A stretch of 64,000 bases of DNA from Pseudomonas fluorescens (GCF_902497745.1 NZ_CABVHJ010000010.1:73004-137003), one strand, 5' to 3'. Counted from the first letter of the stretch, positions 25,514 through 34,871 are shown. A program made the numbers and translations. Notes: generated by a model from the sequence alone, not told the origin.

Positions 25514-26149
25514 GTGTGGGAATTGGTCAAATCCGGCGGCTGGATGATGTTGCCGATCATTCTGAGCTCCATCGCGGCCATGGCGATCGTCGCCGAACGC
25601 CTGTGGACCCTGCGCGCCAGTCGCGTCACCCCCGAGCATCTGCTGGGCCAGGTCTGGGTCTGGATCAAGGACAAGCAGCTCAATAAAGAAAAACTCAAGG
25701 AATTGCGCGCCAATTCGCCGCTGGGGGAAATCCTCGCCGCCGGTCTGGCCAACTCCAAGCATGGTCGCGAGATCATGAAAGAGTGCATTGAAGAAGCCGC
25801 CGCCCGCGTCATCCACGAGCTCGAACGCTACGTCAATGCGCTGGGCACCATCGCCGCGATGTCGCCGCTGCTCGGTCTGCTGGGTACGGTGCTGGGCATG
25901 ATCGATATCTTCAGCGCATTCACCGGTTCCGGTATGACCACCAATGCTTCGGTGCTGGCGGGTGGTATCTCCAAGGCGCTGATCACCACAGCAGCAGGCC
26001 TGATGGTCGGTATTCCGGCGGTGTTCTTCCACCGCTTCCTGCAACGCCGCATTGATGAACTGGTGGTGGGCATGGAGCAGGAAGCGATCAAACTGGTTGA
26101 AGTGGTGCAGGGTGACCGTGACGTCGACCTGGCCGAGGGCCGCGCGTGA
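25514..26149 (+). CDS. exbB: ExbB/TolQ-type proton-channel protein
   Basis: The 211-residue inner-membrane protein has the MotA/TolQ/ExbB domain with three membrane segments: ILSSIAAMAIVAERLW near the N-terminus, LGTIAAMSPLLGLLGTVLGMI in the middle, and a third at ITTAAGLMVGIPAVFFHRF. With ExbD it harvests proton motive force for a TonB- or Tol-like partner. The GTG at 25514 follows GAGGGGA; a longer in-frame extension is rejected. Its end overlaps exbD (GTGA). No tonB is next to it, as at the PA2983/PA2982 locus. Confidence 0.92.
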   Translation: MWELVKSGGWMMLPIILSSIAAMAIVAERLWTLRASRVTPEHLLGQVWVWIKDKQLNKEKLKELRANSPLGEILAAGLANSKHGREIMKECIEEAAARVIHELERYVNALGTIAAMSPLLGLLGTVLGMIDIFSAFTGSGMTTNASVLAGGISKALITTAAGLMVGIPAVFFHRFLQRRIDELVVGMEQEAIKLVEVVQGDRDVDLAEGRA

Positions 26150-26574
26150 AATTCCGTCGCAAGCCTCGGGAAACCATCGATATCAACCTCGCGTCGCTGA
26201 TCGACGTGGTGTTCATTTTGCTGCTGTTTTTTGTCGTGACCACTACGTTTACCCGAGAAACCCAGTTGCGCGTTGATCTGCCGGAAGCGGTCAGCGGCTC
26301 ACCGGCCGAAGATCAGCAGCTCAAGCAGATCGACGTGGCTATCAGCGCCGAAGGCGTGTTTTCGGTGAACAACAGGATTCTGCCGAAGAACGACTTGGCG
26401 ACCCTGATGGAAGCCATGCAGAAAGAATCCAACGGTGACACCAACATGCCGTTGTCGATCAGTGCCGACGGCAAGACTCAGCATCAATCAGTGATCACCG
26501 CCATGGACGCGGCCGGCAAGCTCGGTTTCAGCCATCTGCGCATGACCACGGTCGAGGCGGCGCCCAAATCCTGA
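26146..26574 (+). CDS. exbD: ExbD/TolR-type proton-channel protein
   Basis: The 142-residue protein has one membrane segment (LASLIDVVFILLLFFVVTTTF) with the essential Asp in LIDV, and a periplasmic domain. The GTG start overlaps the exbB stop by 2 nt, and its own stop overlaps lpxK (TGATG). It forms the energising complex with ExbB. Confidence 0.93.
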   Translation: MKFRRKPRETIDINLASLIDVVFILLLFFVVTTTFTRETQLRVDLPEAVSGSPAEDQQLKQIDVAISAEGVFSVNNRILPKNDLATLMEAMQKESNGDTNMPLSISADGKTQHQSVITAMDAAGKLGFSHLRMTTVEAAPKS

Positions 26575-27584
26575 TGAGCCTGTCCGATCGTTTGCTCGCT
26601 GCGTGGTATCAGGGGCACCCGGCCCTGACGCTGCTGCGGCCGCTGGAAATGTTGTACCGCCGCGTGGTGGTCGGTAAACGCCAGCGCTTTCTCGACGGTG
26701 AGGGCGAGATTTACCAGCCGCCAGTGCCGTTGATAGTGGTCGGCAACATCACCGTCGGCGGCACCGGCAAAACGCCGATGATTCTCTGGCTGATCGAACA
26801 TTGCCGGCGCAGCGGATTGCGCGTCGGTGTGGTCAGTCGCGGTTACGGCGCCAAACCACCGCAACTGCCATGGCGCGTTGAGGCCGATCAAGCCGCTGAA
26901 ATGGCCGGCGACGAGCCATTGCTGATCGTCCAGCGCACCGGCGTGCCGCTGATGATCGACCCCGATCGCAGCGCCGCGGTCAAAGCCTTGCTCGCCAGTG
27001 AGCCGCTGGATCTGATCCTCTCTGATGACGGCATGCAGCATTATCGTCTGGCGCGGGATCTGGAACTGGTGCTGATCGATGCCGCCCGTGGGCTAGGCAA
27101 TAAACGTTGCTTGCCTGCCGGGCCGTTGCGCGAACCGATCGAGCGCCTGCAAAGCGTCGATGGCGTGCTGTTCAATGGTGCCACCGAAGATCGCGACGAC
27201 GGTTTCGCTTTTCGTCTGCAACCCACCGCGCTGGTCAATCTGTGCAGTGGCGAGCGCAAGCCGCTCGATCATTTCTCCTCCGGCCAGGCCGTCCACGCGG
27301 TCGCCGGGATCGGCAATCCGCAACGTTTCTTCAACACCCTCGAAGCGCTAGACTGGCGAGCAATCCCCCATGCGTTTGCCGACCACGCTGAATACAGCGT
27401 CCAGGCGTTGAATTTCACACCGTCATTGCCGTTGGTGATGACTGAAAAGGACGCGGTGAAGTGCCGTGCCTTCGCTGCTGCCGACTGGTGGTATCTGGCG
27501 GTCGATGCCGTGCCGTCGCCGGCGTTCGTGGCCTGGTTCGACACACAGCTGATGCGCCTGTTGCCCGATCGGCTTTTGCCTTAG
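26574..27584 (+). CDS. lpxK: Tetraacyldisaccharide 4'-kinase
   Basis: This 336-residue membrane-bound kinase phosphorylates the lipid A disaccharide at the 4' position. The P-loop is GNITVGGTGKTP near residue 58, and the SDDGMQHYRLARD segment carries the conserved DDG-Q/H. It belongs to lipid A synthesis, matching its neighbours kdsB and the exb genes. It is translationally coupled to exbD. Confidence 0.96.
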   Translation: MSLSDRLLAAWYQGHPALTLLRPLEMLYRRVVVGKRQRFLDGEGEIYQPPVPLIVVGNITVGGTGKTPMILWLIEHCRRSGLRVGVVSRGYGAKPPQLPWRVEADQAAEMAGDEPLLIVQRTGVPLMIDPDRSAAVKALLASEPLDLILSDDGMQHYRLARDLELVLIDAARGLGNKRCLPAGPLREPIERLQSVDGVLFNGATEDRDDGFAFRLQPTALVNLCSGERKPLDHFSSGQAVHAVAGIGNPQRFFNTLEALDWRAIPHAFADHAEYSVQALNFTPSLPLVMTEKDAVKCRAFAAADWWYLAVDAVPSPAFVAWFDTQLMRLLPDRLLP

Positions 27585-27605
27585 CTCTTTACTCAGGGAA
27601 TGTTC

Positions 27606-27791
27606 ATGGACACCAAATTGCTCGACATCCTCGCGTGCCCGATCTGCAAAGGCCCGCTCAAGCTCAGCGCCGACAAGACCGAACTGATCAGCAAGGGTGC
27701 CGGTCTGGCCTATCCGATCCGCGATGGCATCCCGGTGATGCTCGAAAGCGAAGCCCGCACTCTGACCACCGACGAGCGTCTGGATAAATGA
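27606..27791 (+). CDS. Trm112/YcaR-family small protein
   Basis: The 61-residue protein has CPICKGPL near the N-terminus and the LAYPIRDGIPVML motif of the Trm112/YcaR family. Only one C-x-x-C pair is seen. ATG 27606 is preferred over 27600 because CAGGGA ends at 27599. Its stop overlaps kdsB. The same lpxK-ycaR-kdsB order is found in many gammaproteobacteria. Confidence 0.9.
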   Translation: MDTKLLDILACPICKGPLKLSADKTELISKGAGLAYPIRDGIPVMLESEARTLTTDERLDK

Positions 27792-28552
27792 CCACTGCCT
27801 TCACCGTTGTCATCCCGTCGCGTTTCGCCTCGACCCGTCTGCCGGGCAAACCGCTGCTGGACATCGCCGGCAAGCCGATGATCCAGCACGTCTGGGAACA
27901 GGCGAGCAAAAGCAGCGCCTCCCGCGTGGTGGTTGCGACTGACGACGCGCGCATCGTCGAGGCGTGCAAGGCTTTTGGTGCCGAAGTGGTGCTGACCCGT
28001 GAAGACCATAACTCCGGCACCGACCGTCTGGCCGAAGTCGCGGCGAAACTGGGCCTTGAGCCTGACGCGATCGTGGTCAACGTGCAGGGTGACGAGCCGC
28101 TGATTCCACCGAGCGTGATTGATCAGGTCGCCGCCAACCTCGCCGCCCACACCGAAGCGCGCATGGCCACGTTGGCCGAGCCGATCGAGGACGTGGAAAC
28201 CCTGTTCAATCCGAATGTGGTCAAGGTTGTCAGCGACCTCAACGGTCTGGCGCTGACCTTCAGCCGTTCGACCTTGCCGTGGGCGCGCGATGCCTTTGCC
28301 AAGAGCCGCGAGCAATTGCCTGAAGGCGTGCCGTACCGTCGTCACATTGGTATCTATGCCTACCGCGCCGGTTTCCTCCAGGACTTCGTCAACTGGGGCC
28401 CGTGCTGGCTGGAAAACACTGAATCCCTTGAGCAACTGCGTGCCCTGTGGCACGGCGTGCGGATTCATGTTGCCGATGCGCTGATCGCACCGCCCACCGG
28501 CGTCGATACCGTCGAAGACCTCGAGCGCGTTCGTCGCCTGCTGGGGGCCTGA
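27788..28552 (+). CDS. kdsB: 3-deoxy-manno-octulosonate cytidylyltransferase
   Basis: This 254-residue cytosolic enzyme activates Kdo with CTP for the LPS inner core. The N-terminal IPSRFASTRLPGKPL binds the nucleotide, and VNVQGDEPLIPP and YAYRAGFL follow as in KdsB. It overlaps the Trm112-like gene by 4 nt and the phosphatase gene by 1 nt. Confidence 0.97.
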   Translation: MTTAFTVVIPSRFASTRLPGKPLLDIAGKPMIQHVWEQASKSSASRVVVATDDARIVEACKAFGAEVVLTREDHNSGTDRLAEVAAKLGLEPDAIVVNVQGDEPLIPPSVIDQVAANLAAHTEARMATLAEPIEDVETLFNPNVVKVVSDLNGLALTFSRSTLPWARDAFAKSREQLPEGVPYRRHIGIYAYRAGFLQDFVNWGPCWLENTESLEQLRALWHGVRIHVADALIAPPTGVDTVEDLERVRRLLGA

Positions 28553-29016
28553 TGCGCGTTCTGTTTGTGTGCCTGGGCAACATTTGCCGTTCGCCCACGG
28601 CTGAAGGCGTGTTGCGCCACAAGTTGCGTGCCGCAGGGCTGGCGGATCAGGTCGAAGTGGCCTCCGCTGGCACCGGTGACTGGCACGTCGGCAACCCGCC
28701 GGACAAACGCAGCCAGGCCGCGGCCAAAGTGCGCGGCTATGACCTGTCGGCGCAACGCGCGCAACAGGTCAGCCGTGCCGACTTCGCCAGTTACGACCTG
28801 ATTCTGGCGATGGACAACAGCAACCTGCGCAACCTCAAGGCGCTGCAACCGTCCACTGGCAAGGCCGAACTGGATCTGTTCCTGCGCCGCTATGCCGGGG
28901 TGGTCGATGAAGTGCCGGATCCGTATTACGACGGCGATCAGGGCTTCGAGCAGGTGCTGGATCTGATCGAAGCGGCCTGTGACCAATTGTTGATCGAAGT
29001 GAAGGGCCGGTTATGA
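28552..29016 (+). CDS. Low-molecular-weight protein-tyrosine phosphatase
   Basis: The 154-residue protein starts MRVLFVCLGNICRSPTAEG, giving the catalytic loop C7-x5-R13-S14, with the general acid in DPYYDG. In bacteria such enzymes often counter tyrosine kinases in polysaccharide control; here it lies between LPS and peptidoglycan genes with no kinase beside it. The start overlaps the kdsB stop (TGATG); its stop overlaps murB (ATGA). Confidence 0.94.
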   Translation: MRVLFVCLGNICRSPTAEGVLRHKLRAAGLADQVEVASAGTGDWHVGNPPDKRSQAAAKVRGYDLSAQRAQQVSRADFASYDLILAMDNSNLRNLKALQPSTGKAELDLFLRRYAGVVDEVPDPYYDGDQGFEQVLDLIEAACDQLLIEVKGRL

Positions 29017-30032
29017 GTTTGCAGGTGCAACCACAGGTATCCCTGAAACCGTTCAACAGTTTTGGCGTCGATGTTCGCGCGCAACTGTTCGCCGAAGCCC
29101 ACAGCGATGCCGATGTCCGCGAAGCGCTGGCGTATGCCAGCGCGCACGATGTGCCGTTGCTGGTGATCGGTGGTGGGAGCAATTTGCTGCTCACGGCGGA
29201 CATTCCGGCGCTGGTATTGCGCATGTCCACCCGTGGCATCCGCGTGATCAGCGATGACAATAGCCGCGTGGTGATCGAAGCTGAAGCCGGCGAGCCTTGG
29301 CACCCATTTGTGCAATACACGCTGGCGCAGGGTTTTTCCGGACTGGAAAACCTCAGCCTGATTCCCGGCACCGTCGGCGCTGCGCCAATGCAGAACATCG
29401 GTGCCTACGGTGTCGAGATCAAGGATGTGTTTGCCGGGCTCACCGCGCTGGATCGCCAGAGCGGCGAGCTGCGCGACTTCAGCCTCGAAGAGTGCAACTT
29501 TGCCTACCGCGACAGCCTGTTCAAGCAACAGCCTGGGCGTTGGTTGATTCTGCGCGTGCGCTTCAAACTGGATCGCGTCGCGCATCTGCACCTGGAATAC
29601 GGCCCGGTGCGTCAGCGCCTGACCGAGCAGGGCATCGAGCAGCCGACGCCAAGTGACGTCAGCCGCGCCATCTGCAGCATCCGCAGTGAAAAACTGCCGG
29701 ACCCGGCAGTGCTCGGTAATGCCGGCAGCTTCTTCAAGAATCCGCTGGTGTCGGCGGCCATTGTCGCGCAAATCAAAGTGCAGCACCCGGATGTGGTCGC
29801 CTACGCGCAACCGGACGGGCAAATGAAACTGGCTGCTGGCTGGTTGATCGAGCGCGCTGGCTGGAAGGGTTTCCGTGAGGCCGATGCCGGCGTGCATAAA
29901 TTGCAGGCACTGGTGCTGGTCAATTACGGCACGGCGACCGGTCTGCAATTGCTCGATCTGGCGCAACGCATCCAGAAAGACATTGCCGAACGATTCAATG
30001 TCGAACTGGAAATGGAGCCCAACCGCTATTGA
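29013..30032 (+). CDS. murB: UDP-N-acetylenolpyruvoylglucosamine reductase
   Basis: This 339-residue FAD enzyme reduces UDP-GlcNAc-enolpyruvate to UDP-MurNAc. FAD-binding features include VIGGGSNLLL and IPGTVGAAPMQNIGAYG; the catalytic Ser is in NAGSFFKNP. The length suits the type I enzyme. It is last in the tightly overlapped exbB-to-murB run and is followed by a strong terminator. Confidence 0.97.
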   Translation: MSLQVQPQVSLKPFNSFGVDVRAQLFAEAHSDADVREALAYASAHDVPLLVIGGGSNLLLTADIPALVLRMSTRGIRVISDDNSRVVIEAEAGEPWHPFVQYTLAQGFSGLENLSLIPGTVGAAPMQNIGAYGVEIKDVFAGLTALDRQSGELRDFSLEECNFAYRDSLFKQQPGRWLILRVRFKLDRVAHLHLEYGPVRQRLTEQGIEQPTPSDVSRAICSIRSEKLPDPAVLGNAGSFFKNPLVSAAIVAQIKVQHPDVVAYAQPDGQMKLAAGWLIERAGWKGFREADAGVHKLQALVLVNYGTATGLQLLDLAQRIQKDIAERFNVELEMEPNRY

Positions 30033-30056
30033 GGCTACGCTTTCAAAGCGCCATCC

Positions 30057-30093
30057 AAAGCCCTGCACTGATGAAAAAGTGCAGGGCTTTTTT
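30057..30093 (+). terminator. Terminator after murB
   Basis: A 13-bp stem AAAGCCCTGCACT / AGTGCAGGGCTTT ends in a T-run to 30093. It separates the envelope run from the molybdenum hydroxylase operon. The 185 nt that follow up to that operon hold a doubled GTTAAC but no clear promoter. Confidence 0.93.
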
Positions 30094-30278
30094 GTTAACG
30101 CTGGGTTAACTTAGCGAGCTAACGATAACCGTCATTTGCTCCACCAAAGGCCCGGTGCAGACGTTCGCGTCGGCACAAGAGAGCCTGATTAGCCTGAGTC
30201 GATCTGCGTGAACCACCGCCGATTCAATGGCGGCAGATTGCTCGACCCCATAACCACTAAAAATATGCGGGCGTGCCC

Positions 30279-30749
30279 ATGATTACCCTGAAACTCAACG
30301 GTCAAGACCATCCTCTCGATGTCACTGAAGATATGCCGCTGTTATGGGCGATTCGTGATGTCGCCGGTTACAACGGCACCAAATTCGGTTGCGGCATGGG
30401 CCTGTGTGGCGCCTGCACCATTCACATCGATGGCTTGCCGGCGCGCAGTTGCATCACGCCGATCGGCTCGGTGATCGGGCAGAACGTCACCACCATCGAC
30501 AACCTGCATGCCGACCCGGTCGGGCAGGTGGTCCAGCAAGCCTGGCTCGACACAGCCGTCGCGCAGTGCGGTTTCTGTCAGGGCGGGCAAATCATGTCGG
30601 CCACGGCATTGCTTAAAACCAACCCGAACCCGAGCGACGAGCAGATTGAGGAAGCCATGGTCGGCAACATTTGCCGCTGCGGCACTTACAACCGGATCAA
30701 GACGGCGATCCGCCAAGCCTCCACCCATTTGAAGGAGGCCAAGGCATGA
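30279..30749 (+). CDS. [2Fe-2S] subunit of a molybdenum hydroxylase (IorA-like)
   Basis: The 156-residue protein has both iron-sulfur sites of the xanthine oxidase family: C38, C43, C46 and C58 (plant-type ferredoxin) and C97, C100, C132 and C134 (QCGFCQGG, ICRCGTY). It passes electrons from the Mo centre. The small two-subunit layout without a FAD subunit is that of isoquinoline 1-oxidoreductase and similar membrane-linked aldehyde oxidases. The ATG at 30279 begins MITLKLNGQD. It overlaps the large subunit by 4 nt. The substrate is not determined. Confidence 0.92.
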   Translation: MITLKLNGQDHPLDVTEDMPLLWAIRDVAGYNGTKFGCGMGLCGACTIHIDGLPARSCITPIGSVIGQNVTTIDNLHADPVGQVVQQAWLDTAVAQCGFCQGGQIMSATALLKTNPNPSDEQIEEAMVGNICRCGTYNRIKTAIRQASTHLKEAKA

Positions 30750-33067
30750 GCCGTCTTCCGAATGATTTCGCCCTGAGCAATCTCAGCCGTCGTGGTTTTC
30801 TCAAAGGCGTCGGCGCCACTGGTGCGCTGGTGCTGGCGGCAAGTTGGGGCTGGCAGGATGCGTTGGCCGAAGACAAACCGAAACAGTTCGGCGCCGATGG
30901 CATGCCCAATGGCTGGATCGATGATCCGAAGGTCTACGTCAGCATCGCCGCTGACGGCACCGTCACCGTTGTGTGCAACCGTTCGGAAATGGGTCAGGGC
31001 GTGCGCACCAGTCTGACCATGGTGGTCGCCGATGAGCTGGACGCTGATTGGGCGCACGTCAAAGTGCAGCAGGCGCCGGGCGATGAGGTGCGCTTCGGCA
31101 ACCAGGACACCGACGGCTCGCGCAGCATGCGTCACTGGTACGAGCCGATGCGGCGTTGCGGCGCGGCAGCGCGAACCATGCTTGAACAGGCCGCCGCTGC
31201 GCAGTGGACAGTGCCGGTCGGCGAATGCCACGCGCAACTGCACAAAGTCATTCACAAACCGTCTGGCCGTGCGCTGGGTTATGGCGAACTCGCCGCTGCC
31301 GCCAGTGCGTTGCCGGTGCCGGCGCGTGAAAGCCTGCGCCTCAAGCAGCCGTCAGAGTTCCGTTACATCGGCAAGGAAGGTACTAAAGCCATCGACGGTG
31401 ACGACATCGTCAACGGGCGTGCGGTGTATGGCGCCGACGTGCATTTCGATGGCATGTTGTACGCGACCATCGCTCGTCCGGCGGTGTACGGCGGCAAGGT
31501 CAAATCGCTGGATGACAGCGCTGCGCTGAAAGTCCCCGGCGTGCTCAAAGTGATCCAGATCGAAAGTCGCCCGTTGCCTTCAGAGTTTCAGCCGTTGGGC
31601 GGCGTGGCCGTGGTGGCCAGTAATACCTGGGCGGCCATCAAGGGGCGCGAAGCGCTGAAAATCGAATGGGACGATGGCCCGAACGCCAGTTATGACTCGA
31701 TCGCCTATCGCAAGGAGCTGGAAGCCGCTTCGCTCAAGCCGGGCAAAGTGGTGCGCAACACCGGCGATATCGACAAAGCCCTGAGCGGCGCTGCCAGCAC
31801 CCTTGAGGCGTCCTACTATTTACCGCATCTGGCGCAGGCGCCAATGGAACCGATGGTCGCCATTGCTCGTTACAAGGATGGCGTCTGCGAGGCGTGGGCA
31901 CCGAGTCAGGCGCCGCAAGTCACCCGCGAGCGACTTGCCGAGCGTCTTGGACTGCCCTTCGACAATGTCACCTTCAATGTCACATTGCTTGGCGGTGGTT
32001 TCGGTCGCAAGTCGAAGCCAGACTTCGTTGTTGAAGCAGCGATTCTCGCCAAAGAGTTCCCCGGCAAAGCCGTGCGGGTGCAGTGGACCCGTGAAGATGA
32101 CATCCATAACTCGTATTTCCACACGGTGTCCGCCGAATACCTTAAGGCGGGCGTGGGCAAGGACGGCATGCCCTCCAGCTGGTTGCATCGCACCGTGGCA
32201 CCGAGCATCACCGCGCTGTTCGCGCCGGGCATGAACCATGAAGCGGCATTCGAACTGGGCATGGGCTTCACCAACATGGCCTACGCGATTCCCAATGTGC
32301 GTCTGGAAAACCCCGAAGCCACCGTGCACACGCGGGTCGGCTGGTATCGCTCGGTATCGAATATTCCCCATGGTTTCGCGATCCAGAGTTTTGTCGATGA
32401 ACTGGCGCACAAGGCCGGCGAGGATCCGCTCAAATACCAGATCAAGCTGCTTGGCCCTGATCGTCAGATCGACCCGCGCACGCTGAGCGAGGAGTGGAAC
32501 TACGGCGAATCTCCCGAGCGTTATCCGATCGACACCGGACGCATGCGCACTGTGCTGGAAACCGCAGCGAAAGCTGCTGGTTGGGGGCGCAAACTGCCCA
32601 AGGGACGTGGTCTTGGCCTGGCGGTGCATTACAGCTTCGTCACCTACGTGGCGGCGGTGATCGAAGTCGAGGTCAAGGACGACGGTACGCTGATCGTGCA
32701 CAAGGCGGATATCGCTGTCGATTGCGGGCCGCAGATCAACCCCGAGCGCATTCGCTCGCAGTTCGAAGGCGCTTGTGTGATGGGCCTCGGTAATGCCGTG
32801 CTGGGCGAAATCAGCTTCAAGGACGGCAAGGTGCAGCAGGACAACTTCCATATGTATGAAGTGGCGCGCATGTCGCTGGCGCCGAAGGAAATTGCCGTGC
32901 ATCTGGTGACGCCGCCGGGCGACGTGCCCTTGGGCGGTGTCGGCGAACCGGGCGTGCCACCGATTGCTCCGGCCTTGTGTAACGCGATCTTCGCCGCCAC
33001 CGGCAAGCGCATTCGCAATCTGCCGGTGCGTTATCAGTTGCAGGGCTGGCAGAAGGCAGAGGCGTAA
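30746..33067 (+). CDS. Molybdopterin-binding subunit of a molybdenum hydroxylase (IorB-like)
   Basis: The 773-residue protein starts with a twin-arginine signal (SRRGFLKG, residues 14-21, then a hydrophobic run), so the folded complex is probably exported to the periplasm. Molybdopterin-domain repeats, LGGGFGRK and the active-site Glu in GVGEPGVPPIAP are visible. It fits the IorB/aldehyde dehydrogenase branch. It overlaps IorA and, by one base, the XdhC-like gene. Electrons probably go to a cytochrome, but none is encoded nearby. Confidence 0.93.
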   Translation: MSRLPNDFALSNLSRRGFLKGVGATGALVLAASWGWQDALAEDKPKQFGADGMPNGWIDDPKVYVSIAADGTVTVVCNRSEMGQGVRTSLTMVVADELDADWAHVKVQQAPGDEVRFGNQDTDGSRSMRHWYEPMRRCGAAARTMLEQAAAAQWTVPVGECHAQLHKVIHKPSGRALGYGELAAAASALPVPARESLRLKQPSEFRYIGKEGTKAIDGDDIVNGRAVYGADVHFDGMLYATIARPAVYGGKVKSLDDSAALKVPGVLKVIQIESRPLPSEFQPLGGVAVVASNTWAAIKGREALKIEWDDGPNASYDSIAYRKELEAASLKPGKVVRNTGDIDKALSGAASTLEASYYLPHLAQAPMEPMVAIARYKDGVCEAWAPSQAPQVTRERLAERLGLPFDNVTFNVTLLGGGFGRKSKPDFVVEAAILAKEFPGKAVRVQWTREDDIHNSYFHTVSAEYLKAGVGKDGMPSSWLHRTVAPSITALFAPGMNHEAAFELGMGFTNMAYAIPNVRLENPEATVHTRVGWYRSVSNIPHGFAIQSFVDELAHKAGEDPLKYQIKLLGPDRQIDPRTLSEEWNYGESPERYPIDTGRMRTVLETAAKAAGWGRKLPKGRGLGLAVHYSFVTYVAAVIEVEVKDDGTLIVHKADIAVDCGPQINPERIRSQFEGACVMGLGNAVLGEISFKDGKVQQDNFHMYEVARMSLAPKEIAVHLVTPPGDVPLGGVGEPGVPPIAPALCNAIFAATGKRIRNLPVRYQLQGWQKAEA

Positions 33068-34047
33068 TGGACAGCGTCGATCTCAACGTCTTGCGCAGCG
33101 TTCTCGAATGGCGCCGCGCCGGGCAGCGGGTGGTGCTGTTCAGCGTGGTGCAGACCTGGGGCACGGCGCCCCGGGCTCCCGGCGCCATGCTCGCCTTGCG
33201 CGAGGATGGCGTGGTGATCGGTTCGGTGTCGGGCGGGTGTGTCGAGGATGACTTGATCGCCCGTCTGCACGACGGCCGCATTGCCACCGATGGGCCGCCG
33301 GTGCAGTTGATTACTTATGGCGTGACCCGTGAAGAGGCGGCGCGGTTTGGCTTGCCTTGCGGTGGCACGTTGCGCCTGACCGAAGAGCGCGTCGGCGACC
33401 CTGCGTGGGTTGCCGAATTACTGGATCGTTGCGAGGCTCACGAGATCGTCGCCCGCGAGTTGAACGTCGAAACCGGCGAAGTGCTTCTGTCACCGGCGAG
33501 CAAAAGCGATGCGTTGGAGTTCGACGGTAAAACCCTGCGTGCGATCTACGGTCCGCGGTGGCGCCTGCTGTTGATCGGTGCCGGGCAGTTGTCGCGCTAC
33601 GTCGCGGATATGGCACGGCTGCTGGATTTCGAAGTGCTGATTTGCGATCCGCGCACCGAGTTCGTGTATGGCTGGGAAGAGCACCACGGTCGTTTCGTCC
33701 CGGGCATGCCCGATGACGCGGTGCTGAGCATCCAGACCGATGAGCGCACGGCGATTGTCGCGCTGACTCATGATCCGCGTCTGGATGACATGGCGTTGCT
33801 GACGGCGCTGGATTCGCCAGCTTTCTATGTCGGCGCGCTCGGCTCGCGGGTCAACAGTCAGAAGCGTCGGGAGAATCTGGCTCAGCTAGGCTTGTCGGTA
33901 GAGGCGATCAATCGGCTGCACGGGCCGATCGGTCTGCACATCGGCAGTCATTCGCCGGCGGAAATTGCCTTGTCGTTGTTGGCGGAGATCGTCGCAATCA
34001 AGAACGGTGTCGAGTTGAAGCAGAAAAAAACACTGGAGGGCGCATGA
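33067..34047 (+). CDS. XdhC-family molybdenum cofactor chaperone
   Basis: The 326-residue protein has the N-terminal XdhC/CoxI domain (GTAPRAPGAMLALREDG; SGGCVEDDL) and a C-terminal Rossmann domain (LLLIGAGQLSRYVADMA; FYVGALGSR). XdhC proteins bind the molybdenum cofactor, help sulfurate it and insert it into the hydroxylase. It is coupled to the subunit genes by overlapping TAATG and to the next gene by ATGA. Confidence 0.92.
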   Translation: MDSVDLNVLRSVLEWRRAGQRVVLFSVVQTWGTAPRAPGAMLALREDGVVIGSVSGGCVEDDLIARLHDGRIATDGPPVQLITYGVTREEAARFGLPCGGTLRLTEERVGDPAWVAELLDRCEAHEIVARELNVETGEVLLSPASKSDALEFDGKTLRAIYGPRWRLLLIGAGQLSRYVADMARLLDFEVLICDPRTEFVYGWEEHHGRFVPGMPDDAVLSIQTDERTAIVALTHDPRLDDMALLTALDSPAFYVGALGSRVNSQKRRENLAQLGLSVEAINRLHGPIGLHIGSHSPAEIALSLLAEIVAIKNGVELKQKKTLEGA

Positions 34048-34640
34048 GTCGATCCATTGCAGTGATTGTGCTGGCGGCGGGTGAGGGCAATCGCTTTCGC
34101 CAGGTGGCGGGTGCTGACAAGGACAAATTGCTGGCGGATTGCACCGGGCGTGATGGCGCGGTGCGTTCGGTGATCGAGCAAGTGTTGGTGAATCTGCCGG
34201 CCAGTCTTGAAAAGCGCGTATTGGTCACCACCGAAGCGCGGCCACAGGCGATGCGCATGGCGCAGGCTTATGGCTGTGACGTGGTCTCGATTGAATCGAC
34301 CGGGATGGGTGACAGTATTGCCGCCGGCGTTGCGGCTTGTCCGGATGCGGATGGCTGGTTGATTGTGCTGGGGGATATGCCGTTTATCTTGCCGTCGAGT
34401 ATTGAGCGGGTGGTTGCGGCGATTGCTGACGATGCGGTGAGCGTGCCGGTGCAGGAGGGCGAGTTTGGTCATCCGGTGGGGTTTGGGCGGTCGTTTGGTT
34501 TGGGGTTGCAGGCGTTGAGTGGTGATCGTGGGGCCAGGCCTTTGTTCAAGCAGGGCAGGGTGGTGGAGGTTGCCGTCGATGATCCAGGCGTTCTGTGGGA
34601 TATCGATGTGCCTGAGGCTTTGGTTTTTGCCTCGTCTTGA
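34044..34640 (+). CDS. MobA/MocA-like nucleotidyltransferase
   Basis: The 198-residue protein begins with the transferase motif VLAAGEGNRFRQVAG and contains LGDMPFILPS, the metal-binding GDMP. MocA-type enzymes join CMP to molybdopterin to give the cytosine dinucleotide cofactor used by xanthine oxidase-family enzymes. Position as the last gene of the hydroxylase operon supports this. It overlaps xdhC by 4 nt. The last third has richer TTG/GGG codon use, probably without meaning. Confidence 0.88.
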   Translation: MSRSIAVIVLAAGEGNRFRQVAGADKDKLLADCTGRDGAVRSVIEQVLVNLPASLEKRVLVTTEARPQAMRMAQAYGCDVVSIESTGMGDSIAAGVAACPDADGWLIVLGDMPFILPSSIERVVAAIADDAVSVPVQEGEFGHPVGFGRSFGLGLQALSGDRGARPLFKQGRVVEVAVDDPGVLWDIDVPEALVFASS

Positions 34641-34661
34641 GAGCTGCGTAATTCCTGAAAG

Positions 34662-34838
34662 CCTCTCACCCTAGCCCTCCCGAAACTTCGGACCGCCCAG
34701 AGGGAGAGGGGACTGACCGAGGTGTTCTTTCGAGGTACACCGACCTGAAACTTCGAGTCGAACTCCGGCCTTGAAGCACACGGAGATCGGCTCCCTTTCC
34801 CCCTCGCCCCGTGGGGAGAGGGCTGGGGTGAGGGGGTT
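34662..34838. repeat. CCCTCTCCC-type palindromic element, copy 2
   Basis: The left end CCTCTCACCCTAGCCCTCCC is the mirror of the right end GGAGAGGGCTGGGGTGAGGG. It resembles the elements at 184-354 and 62572-62801 in its ends but differs inside. It lies between the convergent molybdenum operon and rne. Confidence 0.75.
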
Positions 34839-34871
34839 GGATCTAGAATCCACCACAAAAAATCGAGGCAT

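Noticed and set aside
30113..30279. A sigma-54 promoter (GGCAC ... TGC-like) upstream of the molybdenum hydroxylase operon.
   Set aside because: GTCGGCACAAGAGAGCC lacks the second GC element at the right distance.
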